NCBI GenBank assembly: GCA_963810555.1
Contig: CAWENX010000019.1
Coordinates: forward strand, 87,881 to 151,880
Direction: 5' to 3'
DNA length: 64,000 nt
Origin: G963677325 sp963810555
GTDB taxonomy: Bacteria; Bacteroidota; Bacteroidia; Bacteroidales; Prolixibacteraceae
Program-made: the position numbers and the translations under genes
The notes under the pieces: generated by a model
The model's input: the letters and a program-made list of their open reading frames with translations, nothing else
The model's database searches: none
What the model was told of the DNA's origin: nothing
In this document: positions 1 to 9,149 of the stretch, in pieces
Layout: every line of letters starts with the position of its first letter
Numbering within the stretch: the stretch's first letter is position 1

Positions 1-460
1 CCATATAAACGATATTGGTAACCGAGTTATGTTCCTCAATACTCCTTACCTGGTTAACGATCTCACCTGCAGTAAGCTGTCCCTGGAATCCCTGTTTTCC
101 TGTCATACAGAAAAGGCATCCCATTTTGCACCCTACCTGTGTAGACAGACAAACGGTTATACGCTCCTCTTCGGGGATCATGGCCGTTTCAATAAACTTA
201 TTGTGGATGGTGGGAAAGAGGTACTTTCTTGTGCCGTCTTTGCTTGTCTGAACACGTGAAGGGGGTATAAGGCCGAATTCGAAATGTTCACTGATCAATT
301 CACGTGCCTTCTTTGAAAGATTGGTCATTTCATCGATGGTGGATATTTCTTTCTTATAGAGCCAGTCAGCAATCTGCTTACCCCCAAACTTCGGGAGTCC
401 CAGCGAGAGGCTGATCTCCTGCAGTTCATCCAACGATTTCCCGAATAACTGATCTTTCAT
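1..460 (-). CDS. rlmN: 23S rRNA (adenine-2503-C2)-methyltransferase RlmN, 5' part
   Basis: Radical-SAM methyltransferase that methylates C2 of A2503 in 23S rRNA and, in many bacteria, A37 of some tRNAs. The gene runs off the left edge, so only about 153 N-terminal residues of a usual ~345 are visible. The radical-SAM cluster motif CKMGCLFC (Cys 111, 115, 118) is followed by MTGKQGF, and the N-terminal segment KFGGKQIADWLYKK is typical of the family. The ATG (458-460) lies 2 nt past the stop of the reductase gene upstream, so the two are probably co-transcribed. Family assignment is secure; the missing C-terminal Cys cannot be checked. Confidence 0.93.
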   Translation of the reverse strand, partial: MKDQLFGKSLDELQEISLSLGLPKFGGKQIADWLYKKEISTIDEMTNLSKKARELISEHFEFGLIPPSRVQTSKDGTRKYLFPTIHNKFIETAMIPEEERITVCLSTQVGCKMGCLFCMTGKQGFQGQLTAGEIVNQVRSIEEHNSVTNIVYM

Positions 461-462
461 GC

Positions 463-1131
463 TTAAAAATAAATTTCCGAGAGAATATTCTCAAAAGGTA
501 TTCCCTGATCAATTAAAATATCCCGTACCTCGACCACCATCTTAGCCCCGCCGCAAAGGTAATACTTAAAATCGCGGGGCAGATCATCTGTCTTTGAAAT
601 GTATTCGGTAATCCTTCCGTGAAATACATGCGGAGCTTTCTCCGCCGAGCAGCAACGTATATAATCTTTCCCTAAAGCCCTAAGAAACTCTTCTTCAAAA
701 CAGAATCGATTGATATGACGGGCGCCGTGAATCAATATCTTATTGGCTCCCAATCCTGAGCGTAACATGGCATAAAACGGGGCAATGCCGGTTCCTGTGG
801 CAATCCAGCAGGCCGGGGATAAGTCGCAGGTAAAACTACCATAGGGTTCGGAAACATAAATTATTGTGCCGGGTCGTGCCGCAGCCAGTTTCGGAGAAAG
901 AAGACCATCAGGATTGATGTCAAAGATGATACTCATGTTTTTATCCTGATTCCCGCTGCAAAGACTGTAAATACGGGGCGGTATCTTAAGATCGAGAGCA
1001 ATTTTTATGACCTGCCCGGGAATAAAGGGCTTATTGCGTTTCCACGAAAGGAAGAAAACTCCGGGACAGATTTCCTGGTTATCGGTAATCGCAACCGGAA
1101 AGAGTTCACGTTCAACATAAGGAGGTTCCAT
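463..1131 (-). CDS. Ferredoxin--NADP(+) reductase-like flavoprotein
   Basis: Predicted soluble FAD oxidoreductase moving electrons between NAD(P)H and ferredoxin or flavodoxin. The FAD-binding motif RIYSLCSG, the nucleotide-binding motif ATGTGIAPF and the CGGAKMV segment followed by the C-terminal ILSEIYF appear in family order. Length is about 222 aa, slightly short for the family. I chose the ATG at 1131 (protein begins MEPPYVER), which has an A/G-rich stretch upstream; a TTG at 1152 would add seven residues. It sits immediately upstream of rlmN, and a reductase feeding the radical-SAM enzyme is conceivable but is inference. Confidence 0.8.
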   Translation of the reverse strand: MEPPYVERELFPVAITDNQEICPGVFFLSWKRNKPFIPGQVIKIALDLKIPPRIYSLCSGNQDKNMSIIFDINPDGLLSPKLAAARPGTIIYVSEPYGSFTCDLSPACWIATGTGIAPFYAMLRSGLGANKILIHGARHINRFCFEEEFLRALGKDYIRCCSAEKAPHVFHGRITEYISKTDDLPRDFKYYLCGGAKMVVEVRDILIDQGIPFENILSEIYF

Positions 1132-1285
1132 CGTATTTTCTTTCTCTTTCAACAGTTTAACGAATTTTTACGCAGGAGGTTTTGGAATGGAGAAAAAGAT
1201 CCCCCTGTTGTATTAATCAGAATACTTAGCTGCTTCCGCCTTTTTTGGCTATCTTCGTATTAAAATAGAAAGGACAGGGCAGAGG

Positions 1286-1546
1286 ATGCAGAAGGTAAAT
1301 AAAGCAATCCGGTTAATATTGACATGGATATTACTGACGCCGATCTATATGTACAAGTATGTGATTTCACCTGTACTGCCGGCATCCTGCCGTTATACGC
1401 CCACCTGTTCGCAATATGCGGTTGAGGCCTTGAAGATTCATGGCCCGTTTAAGGGGTTTATTTTGGCAGCGTGGCGTATCCTGCGGTGCAATCCCTGGGG
1501 AGGGCACGGCTATGATCCTGTACCGCCGAGGAAAAGTAAACAGTAA
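1286..1546 (+). CDS. yidD: Membrane protein insertion efficiency factor YidD
   Basis: Small 86-aa membrane-associated protein thought to assist the YidC insertase. The family hallmark is clear: an N-terminal amphipathic/hydrophobic helix, then CRYTPTCSQYAVEA, followed by GFILAAWRILRCNPW and GGHGYDPVPP. Length matches the family (70-90 aa). It stands alone on the plus strand, divergent from the reductase gene, without its usual rpmH/rnpA/yidC neighbours, as is common in Bacteroidota. Confidence 0.95.
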   Translation: MQKVNKAIRLILTWILLTPIYMYKYVISPVLPASCRYTPTCSQYAVEALKIHGPFKGFILAAWRILRCNPWGGHGYDPVPPRKSKQ

Positions 1547-1961
1547 TCAGTAAACACTTCTCTGTTACCCGTTATCCAAAGTAAAATAATTTATCGTTGA
1601 GGAAATTTTCATTCTTTTAAATTGCAGCTTTACCTGAAAAAATATCAAGAAAATGATGTTCCAAACGGTCAATATCACTATTCCAACGCTTGATTCCCCA
1701 TCAAAATCCGAATTTTCTTTTATTTCCATCTTAGATCGATTCTAAATTGCAGTTTTATTGAAATTTTTCAGTCAAGCCTTTTAAGGTTTATTTAATTGTT
1801 ATATAGTCTCTTGTGATCAAATAATGATTTATTAGAGCATAATTAATTGTATAATAATTTAATCCAAAGTAAAATATTACTTTACTTTTTATACATTTGT
1901 AAAAATGTTTACTTATATTTGTATCGTTAATTACAATTTTAATTAATTAAAACCCGATCCA
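1547..1961. other. Intergenic spacer with AT-rich promoter region
   Basis: About 415 nt without a credible gene. The word TAAATTGCAG occurs twice, near 1618 and 1743, each followed by T-rich sequence. The last 100 nt are strongly AT-rich and hold the promoter candidate for the lipoprotein gene. A copy of the dispersed CAGTAATCAGT word lies at the left edge, directly after yidD. Confidence 0.5.
1892..1921 (+). promoter_or_regulatory. Candidate Bacteroidota promoter boxes
   Basis: Two matches to the Bacteroidota -7 consensus TAnnTTTG: TACATTTG at 1892-1899 and TATATTTG at 1914-1921, 40 nt before the lipoprotein ATG. The TTTG of the first lies about 18 nt before the second and could act as its -33 box. 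Assigned by consensus only. Confidence 0.35.
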
Positions 1962-2747
1962 ATGAAAAAGAAAAACGCATTTATCGTATTAATTCTTTCT
2001 GCTTTATTGATGACAGGATGCCAGACAACTTCCAGAGTTGCACATCCGGGTAGTTTGAAAGCAGAAATCTCAAGAAAGATTCCACACCTGTCCAATAGGA
2101 TATATGTTACGATGCAGGACGTTTCTGCAGATCAAGCTTTTGATGAATTGCTCAATATCCTGGCAATGAGTAATCACCTGACTTTGGTTACTGACAGAGA
2201 AAAACACATTGTTCTGACCGATACCAAAGACGTGGGTCATTCGACCCTTCAAAGAATGGCCTTTGTAATTGAAGAGAAAGGAAGTGATGCTCAAATTAAA
2301 ATTACTACCCAATGGAGATCAGGAGCCAATGCTGTCGGATTCACCTTCCCTGTTGCAGGTTATTCGTTACAGGAAAACTGGGCAAAAACACAATGGGAGA
2401 AGAACCGTCTGGGAATCGCCATGGCAGAAAGCAACGCTATTGCAAACCAATTTGATAAAGGTATAGTTGCCTATCGAACCGATGAATCTGAATTAGCCTG
2501 GTATAATCATCAAAGGAAAGACCAGTCCTATTTAGCCTGGAATAATACGAAGAAGGAGAAAAAGTCTGATTTGGCAGTGCATCACAGGAAGAAAGAGAAT
2601 AAAAGAAAAGACAAATCAGACATTGCATATAATGGATCATCTTCTTTTACAGATAATTTCAACTACGGCGTTGTTTCAAATGATGTCAAGATTCCCGATT
2701 TAGCATTAAATCATCAGAATAACAGTCAAGAAATGGCAGTGTATTAA
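1962..2747 (+). CDS. Hypothetical lipoprotein with C-terminal LA-motif repeats
   Basis: 261-aa exported protein of unknown function. The leader ends in the lipobox LLMTGC, so it is probably lipid-anchored. The first ~140 residues form a mixed alpha/beta domain I do not recognise. From about residue 170 a degenerate motif recurs about six times: ESELAWYN, QSYLAWNN, KSDLAVHH, KSDIAYNG, IPDLALNH and the C-terminal QEMAVY, separated by Lys-rich linkers. The first five copies are spaced about 14-34 residues apart. A terminator hairpin follows the stop. It could be a cell-envelope or adhesion factor; no function is assigned. Confidence 0.75.
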   Translation: MKKKNAFIVLILSALLMTGCQTTSRVAHPGSLKAEISRKIPHLSNRIYVTMQDVSADQAFDELLNILAMSNHLTLVTDREKHIVLTDTKDVGHSTLQRMAFVIEEKGSDAQIKITTQWRSGANAVGFTFPVAGYSLQENWAKTQWEKNRLGIAMAESNAIANQFDKGIVAYRTDESELAWYNHQRKDQSYLAWNNTKKEKKSDLAVHHRKKENKRKDKSDIAYNGSSSFTDNFNYGVVSNDVKIPDLALNHQNNSQEMAVY

Positions 2748-2785
2748 AGTTGCGTTTATTTATACTCTTTCTCTATTTCATTGGT

Positions 2786-2818
2786 AAACCCAGCGAGTAA
2801 TCGCCGGGTTTTCTTTTT
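2786..2818 (+). terminator. Rho-independent terminator of the lipoprotein gene
   Basis: Stem AAACCC-A-GCGA pairs with TCGC-C-GGGTTT around a GTAA loop (one A/C mismatch), followed by TTCTTTTT. It starts 39 nt after the stop codon. Confidence 0.8.
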
Positions 2819-3048
2819 AAAATAAAAGTAGAATGATAGGAGCTTAGAGCACAGGGCTAAGGGCACGGGGCTAAGATATGGGTGAACCGTAATCATAAAA
2901 CAGTAATCAGTATCCAGAACTTTGTGGTAACAACTCAGGTCTATTATTTTAATCTTGACAATATATTGACGACAAATATGGTTAATCATATGACTGGATA
3001 AATTTAGTCATATACTTATGACCACTTTTGGTGTAATCAAGGATTTTT

Positions 3049-4418
3049 TATCTTTTGGAATTGATCTGGAACTCATTTGTACAGGCAGCGGGATTTACTG
3101 CAAAAAGGATAGTTTCAAAATGTATTTCCTCCTTTTTTGATTGAGGTATCTAATACTGAGCGCAATATTGCAAATATCTCTGAACCGAGTTGGGAACGAA
3201 AACTTCCTGAAACTTTCTGCTTAACTTTTACATTGCGGATTGCCCGTTCGGAGCCATTATTGTCATAAGGCACATCCTGATAAAAGAGAAAGTTGAATAC
3301 ATGGTGGTTGCGTTTTCTTAATCTTTTTTGGAACGGGAATAGTTCTGAAACTTTATCCGGCAGCTCTTGATTGATGAGAATTTCAAATTCTTTTAGTATC
3401 GTGGTTCTCTCATCCAAGGGTTTATCGTACTGCTGCGGGGTCATTATATTTTTTAACTCTATTGCCATCTTGAGTAAGGACTTCATGTCAATTACCCATT
3501 TGTGGTGGAGCAGCTCTTCGAAATAATTCAGTTCCCGCAGCAGGTGTGCAAGACATAATTGATGCCTGCGGGCAATTGTTTTTAATTGTGCGCTGAGTGA
3601 ATCACTTACGTAAGTTGCATGTGGAAAGCCATTGGGAAATGTCTTTTCAACTGTTACAAAACCCCGGCTCTTTGATATTACGATATAAGTGGCAAGCAAC
3701 GTTTGCCAGGTCCATGACCAAAAAGTTTCGTTTTTAACTTTAACGCGTGATTCATAGCCCCCTACAGTAGTTGTTTTCGCAATCTCTTCTTTTATACCCT
3801 GGCAGATGGGCAATACGATATTGGCTGCTTTGTTAAGCAGGTCAAATATCGCACCCTCGCTCATTGAGATATTTGTGATGCTCATTACCAGTTCTGATAA
3901 ACGCGAATACAGAACATACTGTCGTGAACTAAGATAAGCAGTGAGGGCAATCAAATTGTTCCCGTATTGCACGGGTGCAGAAACACCTGCAGGGTAATTC
4001 CCGCAACTGACGTAACCACAAGTGCAGATGGATCGGATAATCTGATGCTCTGCGACGAAGGCTTTAATAGCAGGAATATCTATAACTTGTCTTTTCGTAA
4101 TTATTTGAGAATGTTCACCCGTATGAATTTTCCTGCTTTGGGGGCATATTTAATTTGGCCGATGTTTTATTATTTTGTCAGGGTTAGGTGACATCAGAAG
4201 CGTTTCTCCTTTGTGTCCGGGTTGCCCACCTGATTTCTTATCTCCTTTTTCACGCAGGCTTTGATTCTTGAACCGGAATAAGTCATGAGAAGGAGGAAGA
4301 GAACTGCTGCCACTGTATTTAGGTGTCTTGAGTCTTTGAACTTCTTCTTAAGCCCTTGCACCTGGGAAGTCAGTTTGTCAACCCTGATTAAAAGATCATA
4401 AACCATATCCACTTGCAC
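3049..4418 (-). pseudogene. IS66-family transposase TnpC, decayed
   Basis: Remnant of an IS66-type DDE transposase. The best-preserved part is 3115-3972, carrying the core through YVSDSLSAQLK, the DNNGSERAIRNVKVKQKVSG motif and the C-terminal segment. Upstream the reading can be followed in the same frame through ICTCGYVSCG and KRQVIDIPAI to an in-frame TAA after HRPN. Further upstream it continues through SGGQPGHKGETLL and SSSLPPSHD; a frameshift then joins it to the coiled-coil start (DLLIRVDKLTSQVQGLKKK). A third lesion, one extra T near 3117, cuts the C-terminus, since dropping it restores NTFETILFAVNP. No TnpA, TnpB or terminal inverted repeats were found, so the copy is presumably immobile. 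Confidence 0.85.
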
Positions 4419-4616
4419 TCCAAGCCATAGAAAACGAGTTGAACAAGAAATTAGAGATTCTTATTTGATGCAGATTTATCTAAAAATTAAGGACCTGATT
4501 AGATGCCTAATATGTTAAAAATTATCTTTTTTTATAACAATACTATTTTTAATTAAAGAATAAAAAGTAATCAGTTATCAATGTATGCAATAATTTTAAT
4601 GTACTACAATAATTCA

Positions 4617-5978
4617 TCAGGGCCTGATGATAGTTCCGTCGCTCTTTCTTACCTGCCAGTTGGATTTGGTACTGATGGGATATTTTGCGGCTTCTTTTTC
4701 ATTGATATCCACCCCAAGCCCCGGCGCCTCGTTCACCGACATATACCCTTTGTTCATTGTGGGACAGCCCGGAAAGACAGATTGCATCTTTTCAGAAAAA
4801 GAGGTCATCATTTCCTGGATTCCGAAATTCCAGATGGCAAGGTCAATATGACCGTTTGCTGCATGACCCACAGGAGATACATCAGTCGGGCCGTGCCATG
4901 CTGTCCTGATATTAAACCATTCGCCAAGACGGGCGATCTTCATGGCAGGTGTTATTCCCCCGATCTGAGAAATGTGGACACGAATGAAATCGAACCATTG
5001 GTTGACCATCGGCATCTTAAACTCGTTGATGTTGTTAAACAATTCGCCCATTGCAATCGGAACTGAGGTGCTCTCTCTCAGCTGCTTAAACCATTCCATA
5101 TTCTCGGGAGACAAGGGATCCTCAATGTAAAACGGACGATATTCTTCCACACTTTTTATAAGGTTTATTGCATCGATCGGTTCAACTCGTTCATGGATGT
5201 CGTGAAGCAATTGGATATCATCTCCACAGACTTTACGTACCACTTCGAACAATTTGGGAACGGATTTCAGATATGCCCGCTGATCCATGAACATATCGGT
5301 ATCGGTGCCAAATCCGGCTTCCCTGTAATCAGGCTTCCCCGAAGTTTCAACAGCACCATAACCTCCCTGCTGAATACGGACATGCCTATATCCCTGCTCC
5401 ATAAACTTCTGAACATTTGAGGCTACTTCTTCAGGAGTTATTCCTGTTGCATGAGTGTAACACGGGACCGCAAACCTCGCTTTTCCTCCAAGCAGCTGAT
5501 AAACAGGCATGCCGGCTCTCTTGCCCTTAATATCCCATAAAGCCTCATCCAGTCCGCTGAGCGCATTGTTCAAGACAGGGCCATTACGCCAGTATGAGCT
5601 TACATAAGCTGACTGCCAGATATCTTCAATATTGTCAGCATTCTTTCCGGCACAAAAGTCATTCAGGTAACTGTTAATTGCAGTTACTACCGCCTCAGCA
5701 CGTTGAGTGAAAGTTGCACATCCGAGACCATATAAGCCGGGTTCAGTAGTTTCAACTTTTACTACTACAAGGTTCAGACCCTCAGGAGCAGTGGCAATGG
5801 CTTTCACGCTTCTTATTTTTACAGGCGCCATGCCTCTTGCATAAGCAGGTGTTTCATAATTTTCAGCCTTGGCAGAAGGACTCTTAAAGAGGGACATAAG
5901 ACCGGCTGTTGATCCGGCTGCAATAAGTTTCATTGCTTCGCGGCGGCTGGTAGTTAATTGATTTGATGAATTTTTCAT
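4617..5978 (-). CDS. Exported enolase-superfamily protein, D-mannonate dehydratase (ManD/RspA)-like
   Basis: 453-aa member of the mandelate racemase/muconate lactonizing group, which abstracts the alpha proton of a sugar acid, commonly with net dehydration. The leader has a twin-arginine signal (TSRREAMKLIAAGSTAG), implying Tat export of the folded enzyme. The barrel shows the ManD-like metal and acid/base segments LLHDIHERVEP, YIEDPLSPEN, AMGELFNN and WHGPTDVSPVG in order, plus the capping segment PVYQLLGGKAR. Substrate cannot be read from sequence; mannonate or gluconate-type acids are typical. It is a single leftward gene, divergent from the aldo/keto reductase. Confidence 0.87.
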   Translation of the reverse strand: MKNSSNQLTTSRREAMKLIAAGSTAGLMSLFKSPSAKAENYETPAYARGMAPVKIRSVKAIATAPEGLNLVVVKVETTEPGLYGLGCATFTQRAEAVVTAINSYLNDFCAGKNADNIEDIWQSAYVSSYWRNGPVLNNALSGLDEALWDIKGKRAGMPVYQLLGGKARFAVPCYTHATGITPEEVASNVQKFMEQGYRHVRIQQGGYGAVETSGKPDYREAGFGTDTDMFMDQRAYLKSVPKLFEVVRKVCGDDIQLLHDIHERVEPIDAINLIKSVEEYRPFYIEDPLSPENMEWFKQLRESTSVPIAMGELFNNINEFKMPMVNQWFDFIRVHISQIGGITPAMKIARLGEWFNIRTAWHGPTDVSPVGHAANGHIDLAIWNFGIQEMMTSFSEKMQSVFPGCPTMNKGYMSVNEAPGLGVDINEKEAAKYPISTKSNWQVRKSDGTIIRP

Positions 5979-6326
5979 GGTTTGTAAGGATTTGAATTAT
6001 GAATTGATCAGGGTTCCAAAATACTGTTATTTGTCATTTCCGTTATTTAATCAGGTAAATATTTTAGTCTTATTCTTTATTCTGATATAAAAAGAGTCTA
6101 CCAATATAAGATTTTATTTCAACATATTTGTTGAAGGGTTTGTTATATTTTATCATCTTTTATACAAAAGTGTATCTGGATGGGATTTACATTTTGTTTT
6201 ATAATATTGTCTTGTACTTTAATCTTTCCCGGAAAGTAAAATTTACGTCTATCCTCTAAAACATAATTCCGATTAAATCCTTATATTAAAATAAAAACAG
6301 GGAGTTAATTACTAAATAATTTAAAT
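5979..6326. other. Divergent intergenic spacer
   Basis: 348 nt of AT-rich sequence between the ManD-like gene and the aldo/keto reductase. It must hold both promoters; no convincing paired promoter boxes, operator dyad or RNA gene was seen. Confidence 0.4.
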
Positions 6327-7304
6327 ATGGAATACGTAAGATTTGGCAATACAGGAATGAAAGTATCAAGAATATGTCTGGGTACAATGACTTACGGCAA
6401 GCCAACAGAACGGTGGCAATGGGCATTAAATGAAGAACAGAGCAGACCATTTATTCAAAAAGCGCTGGAACTGGGAATTAACTTCTTCGATACAGCAGAT
6501 GTATACTCATTAGGTGCAAGTGAGGAAGTGGTCGGCTCTGCGCTTAAAGATTTTGCCAGGCGCGATGATGTGGTGATAGCTACCAAAGTATTTAATCCTA
6601 TGAGCAATATGCCCAATGACGGAGGGCTTTCGCGCAAACACATCCTGAGCGCTATTGATGCCAGTCTCAGGCGGTTAAAGACGGATTATGTTGATCTTTA
6701 TCAGATACACCGATGGGATTATCATACACCAATCGAGGAAACCATGGAAGCTCTTCATGATGTTGTTAAATCGGGAAAAGCACGTTATATTGGCGCATCA
6801 TCGATGTACAGCTGGCAATTTGCAAAAGCACTCTATACCTCTGACCTTCATGGATGGACCAGGTTTGTCTCCATGCAGCCCCATTATAATCTGATTTACC
6901 GGGAAGAAGAACGGGAAATGATACCCTTGTGCCTGGATCAAAAAATCGCGGTAATTCCATGGTCTCCACTGGCCCGGGGAATGTTAACGGGGAAAAGAAC
7001 CAAAGAAAGAAATGAAACTTTACGCGCCAGAACGGATGAATTCGGCAAGAAATTATATTCAGATTCGGATTTTGATATTGTAAACCGGCTATCTGATGTA
7101 TCAGTTAAAAGAGGATTGCCCGATGCACAGATAGCTCTTGCATGGATGCTGAGCAAACCTGCCATCACCGCGCCTATTATAGGGGCAAGCAAACCAGGAC
7201 ATCTGGAAGATGCCGTGGCTGCCTTGTCTGTAAAATTAACACAGGATGAAATCACTCAACTCGAAGAGCTTTACCAACCGCATCCTGTTTCCGGGCATTC
7301 ATAG
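6327..7304 (+). CDS. Aldo/keto reductase
   Basis: 325-aa cytoplasmic NAD(P)H-dependent carbonyl reductase of the AKR superfamily. The tetrad segments are present: FFDTADVYSLG (Asp, Tyr), VIATKVF (Lys) and LYQIHRWD (His). The C-terminal cofactor segment APIIGASKPGHLEDAV is also typical. No leader peptide, unlike most neighbours. It faces away from the ManD-like gene and could act on products of sugar-acid or keto-sugar metabolism; the exact substrate is unknown. Confidence 0.92.
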   Translation: MEYVRFGNTGMKVSRICLGTMTYGKPTERWQWALNEEQSRPFIQKALELGINFFDTADVYSLGASEEVVGSALKDFARRDDVVIATKVFNPMSNMPNDGGLSRKHILSAIDASLRRLKTDYVDLYQIHRWDYHTPIEETMEALHDVVKSGKARYIGASSMYSWQFAKALYTSDLHGWTRFVSMQPHYNLIYREEEREMIPLCLDQKIAVIPWSPLARGMLTGKRTKERNETLRARTDEFGKKLYSDSDFDIVNRLSDVSVKRGLPDAQIALAWMLSKPAITAPIIGASKPGHLEDAVAALSVKLTQDEITQLEELYQPHPVSGHS

Positions 7305-7697
7305 AACCATGACCCCGTCCTGATCTTTGATTACAGTTTTATTCTTGATCCTGATATTTGTTTACTTTTTTTGTAAACCAATTTTCAGGACAGGACAATG
7401 AAGTGTTTCAACGTTAAGGTAAAAGTAGCAAGGTAGCAATGGTAGCAGCGGTAGCAAAATTATGAAGAAGTAAAATCAGGAAATAGGAAGTATAGGAAGT
7501 ATAGGAAATATTAATTCTATTTCTTTTGCATTAAAGACAGAGTGAATAGGTTTTTACAGACGATAAATTCTTAGCAGGATGTGATAATTTTTTATTTAAC
7601 GAGGGTAATATTTCTGACTGGATTTTAACTATTCAATTATTGTTTAGTTCCTTTTTAGTAAGTTTGAAAATTCAACTTAGTTTAAAACAGGTTCGGA
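7305..7697. other. Intergenic spacer with short tandem words
   Basis: 393 nt without a gene. Around 7420-7460 the word GTAGCA recurs with 3-6 nt phasing, followed near 7485-7510 by three copies of GGAAGTATA/GGAAATATT. These are low-complexity dispersed words of the kind seen throughout the window. No terminator hairpin was found. Confidence 0.5.
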
Positions 7698-9092
7698 ATG
7701 TTAAATAAACATACCAGTATTAAATTTCTCCTGCTTATAGTCTTAGGCTATGTATTATCCATCCAGGTTTTTGGGGTTGAAAGAGTAAAAAGCAGCTGGC
7801 AGGTTGGTTTTGGGCGACGTGTTATTACCCCTCAAAACAATAATGTTTGGCTCGCAGGCTATGGAAAAAAAAGGGTTGCCGAAAACAAAATTCATGACCT
7901 CTGGGTAAAAGTAATGGCCCTGAAAAGCTCTAACAGTAAGCCTGTTGTAATGGTAACCACTGATCATATGGGCATGTCACGTACTGTTTATGAGAGTATT
8001 TATACAAAAGTGCATAAGCGGTTTAAAATAAACCGGCCTGAATTTATGCTTACCTTTTCGCACAACCATTGCGGACCCTGTCTCAGGGACGATCTTGTGG
8101 ATTATTACCCCAGTGACGAGGCACAGCGTGAGGCTGTCGGCGAATATACCGACTGGATGGAAAACCAGGTTATCGATGCAATAGGCGACGCGCTGGCAAA
8201 ATGGCAGCCGGCAAAACTCTTTATGGGTGAAGGCAATTGTGCTTTTGCCGTCAACCGCAGAGAAAATCCTGAAGCAGAAGTCCCTGAAATGATTGAAGCA
8301 GGGATACCATTTAAAGGAGCTGTCGATCATTATGTTCCGGTTCTTGCAGTTAAAAGTTCAAAGGGCCGTCTTTTGGCGGTTCTTTTTGGGTATGCCTGCC
8401 ATCCTACAACGCTTTCAATCAATTCATGGTGTGGTGATTATCCGGGATTTGCACAGATAAACCTTGAAACAGTTCACCCGGGTGTTAACGCGATGTTTTT
8501 CAATGCCTGCGGAGCTGACCAGAATCCCCTTCCCCGCAGGACAATTGAACTTTGTGAGAACTATGGCAGGATGTTATCTGATGCAGTTGAGAAAGTTTTA
8601 GTTGGTCCAATGAAGCCGGTTCCGCCGGGGATTCATACATCGTTTAAGTTTGCTGATCTTGCCTATGAGGAGATAGCGACACGGGAAAAGCTGGTTCCAA
8701 TTGCCGAAGGAGAACCATCGGTTCAGGAACGGTGGGCAAAACGAATGTTGAAACTGATCGATCAAGGAGCCGTTTTCCCGGATTCTACACCCTATCCGGT
8801 TCAGGCATGGAAATTAGGTAAAGAACTACTGATAATCAGCATTGGTGGTGAGTCAGTGGTTGATTATTCACTGCGTTTTAAGCGTGAGTATGGTCAGGGT
8901 ACATGGGTCTGTGGTTATGCAGGTTTCATGGTGGCTTATATACCTTCGCGTCGTGTGTGGGAAGAGGGTGGATATGAAGGAGGTCCTCACCTCGATGAAT
9001 ACGGCCATCCGGCCTGGAGATGGGCAGGCAACGTAGAAGACAGGATTGCAGAAACGGTGCACAGAGTAGTTAAAGACGTTAAATTCAAATAA
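7698..9092 (+). CDS. Neutral/alkaline non-lysosomal ceramidase-like hydrolase, exported
   Basis: 464-aa Zn-dependent hydrolase-like protein with an N-terminal signal anchor (hydrophobic residues 8-24). Core motifs of the neutral ceramidase N-terminal domain are visible: SHNHCGP, GYACHPTTL followed by GDYPGFAQ, NACGADQNP, and a late CGYAGFMVAYIP. The typical C-terminal immunoglobulin-like domain of true ceramidases is absent, as in many Bacteroidota and Planctomycetes homologues whose substrate is uncertain. It is periplasmic or surface-located by inference and convergent with the catabolic operon that ends at 9150. Confidence 0.85.
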   Translation: MLNKHTSIKFLLLIVLGYVLSIQVFGVERVKSSWQVGFGRRVITPQNNNVWLAGYGKKRVAENKIHDLWVKVMALKSSNSKPVVMVTTDHMGMSRTVYESIYTKVHKRFKINRPEFMLTFSHNHCGPCLRDDLVDYYPSDEAQREAVGEYTDWMENQVIDAIGDALAKWQPAKLFMGEGNCAFAVNRRENPEAEVPEMIEAGIPFKGAVDHYVPVLAVKSSKGRLLAVLFGYACHPTTLSINSWCGDYPGFAQINLETVHPGVNAMFFNACGADQNPLPRRTIELCENYGRMLSDAVEKVLVGPMKPVPPGIHTSFKFADLAYEEIATREKLVPIAEGEPSVQERWAKRMLKLIDQGAVFPDSTPYPVQAWKLGKELLIISIGGESVVDYSLRFKREYGQGTWVCGYAGFMVAYIPSRRVWEEGGYEGGPHLDEYGHPAWRWAGNVEDRIAETVHRVVKDVKFK

Positions 9093-9149
9093 TCAGCGTT
9101 TTTAAAAATTTGCTGATTTAAAGTGCTCACTTTGTTGCAGGTCTTTATA

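Noticed and set aside
3049..4418. Active IS66 element
   Set aside because: Two frameshifts, one internal stop, no accessory genes and no terminal inverted repeats.
7417..7510. Phased GTAGCA and GGAAGTATA words as a possible CRISPR or iteron array
   Set aside because: Units are too short and irregular, without constant-length spacers; they fit the low-complexity dispersed words found elsewhere.
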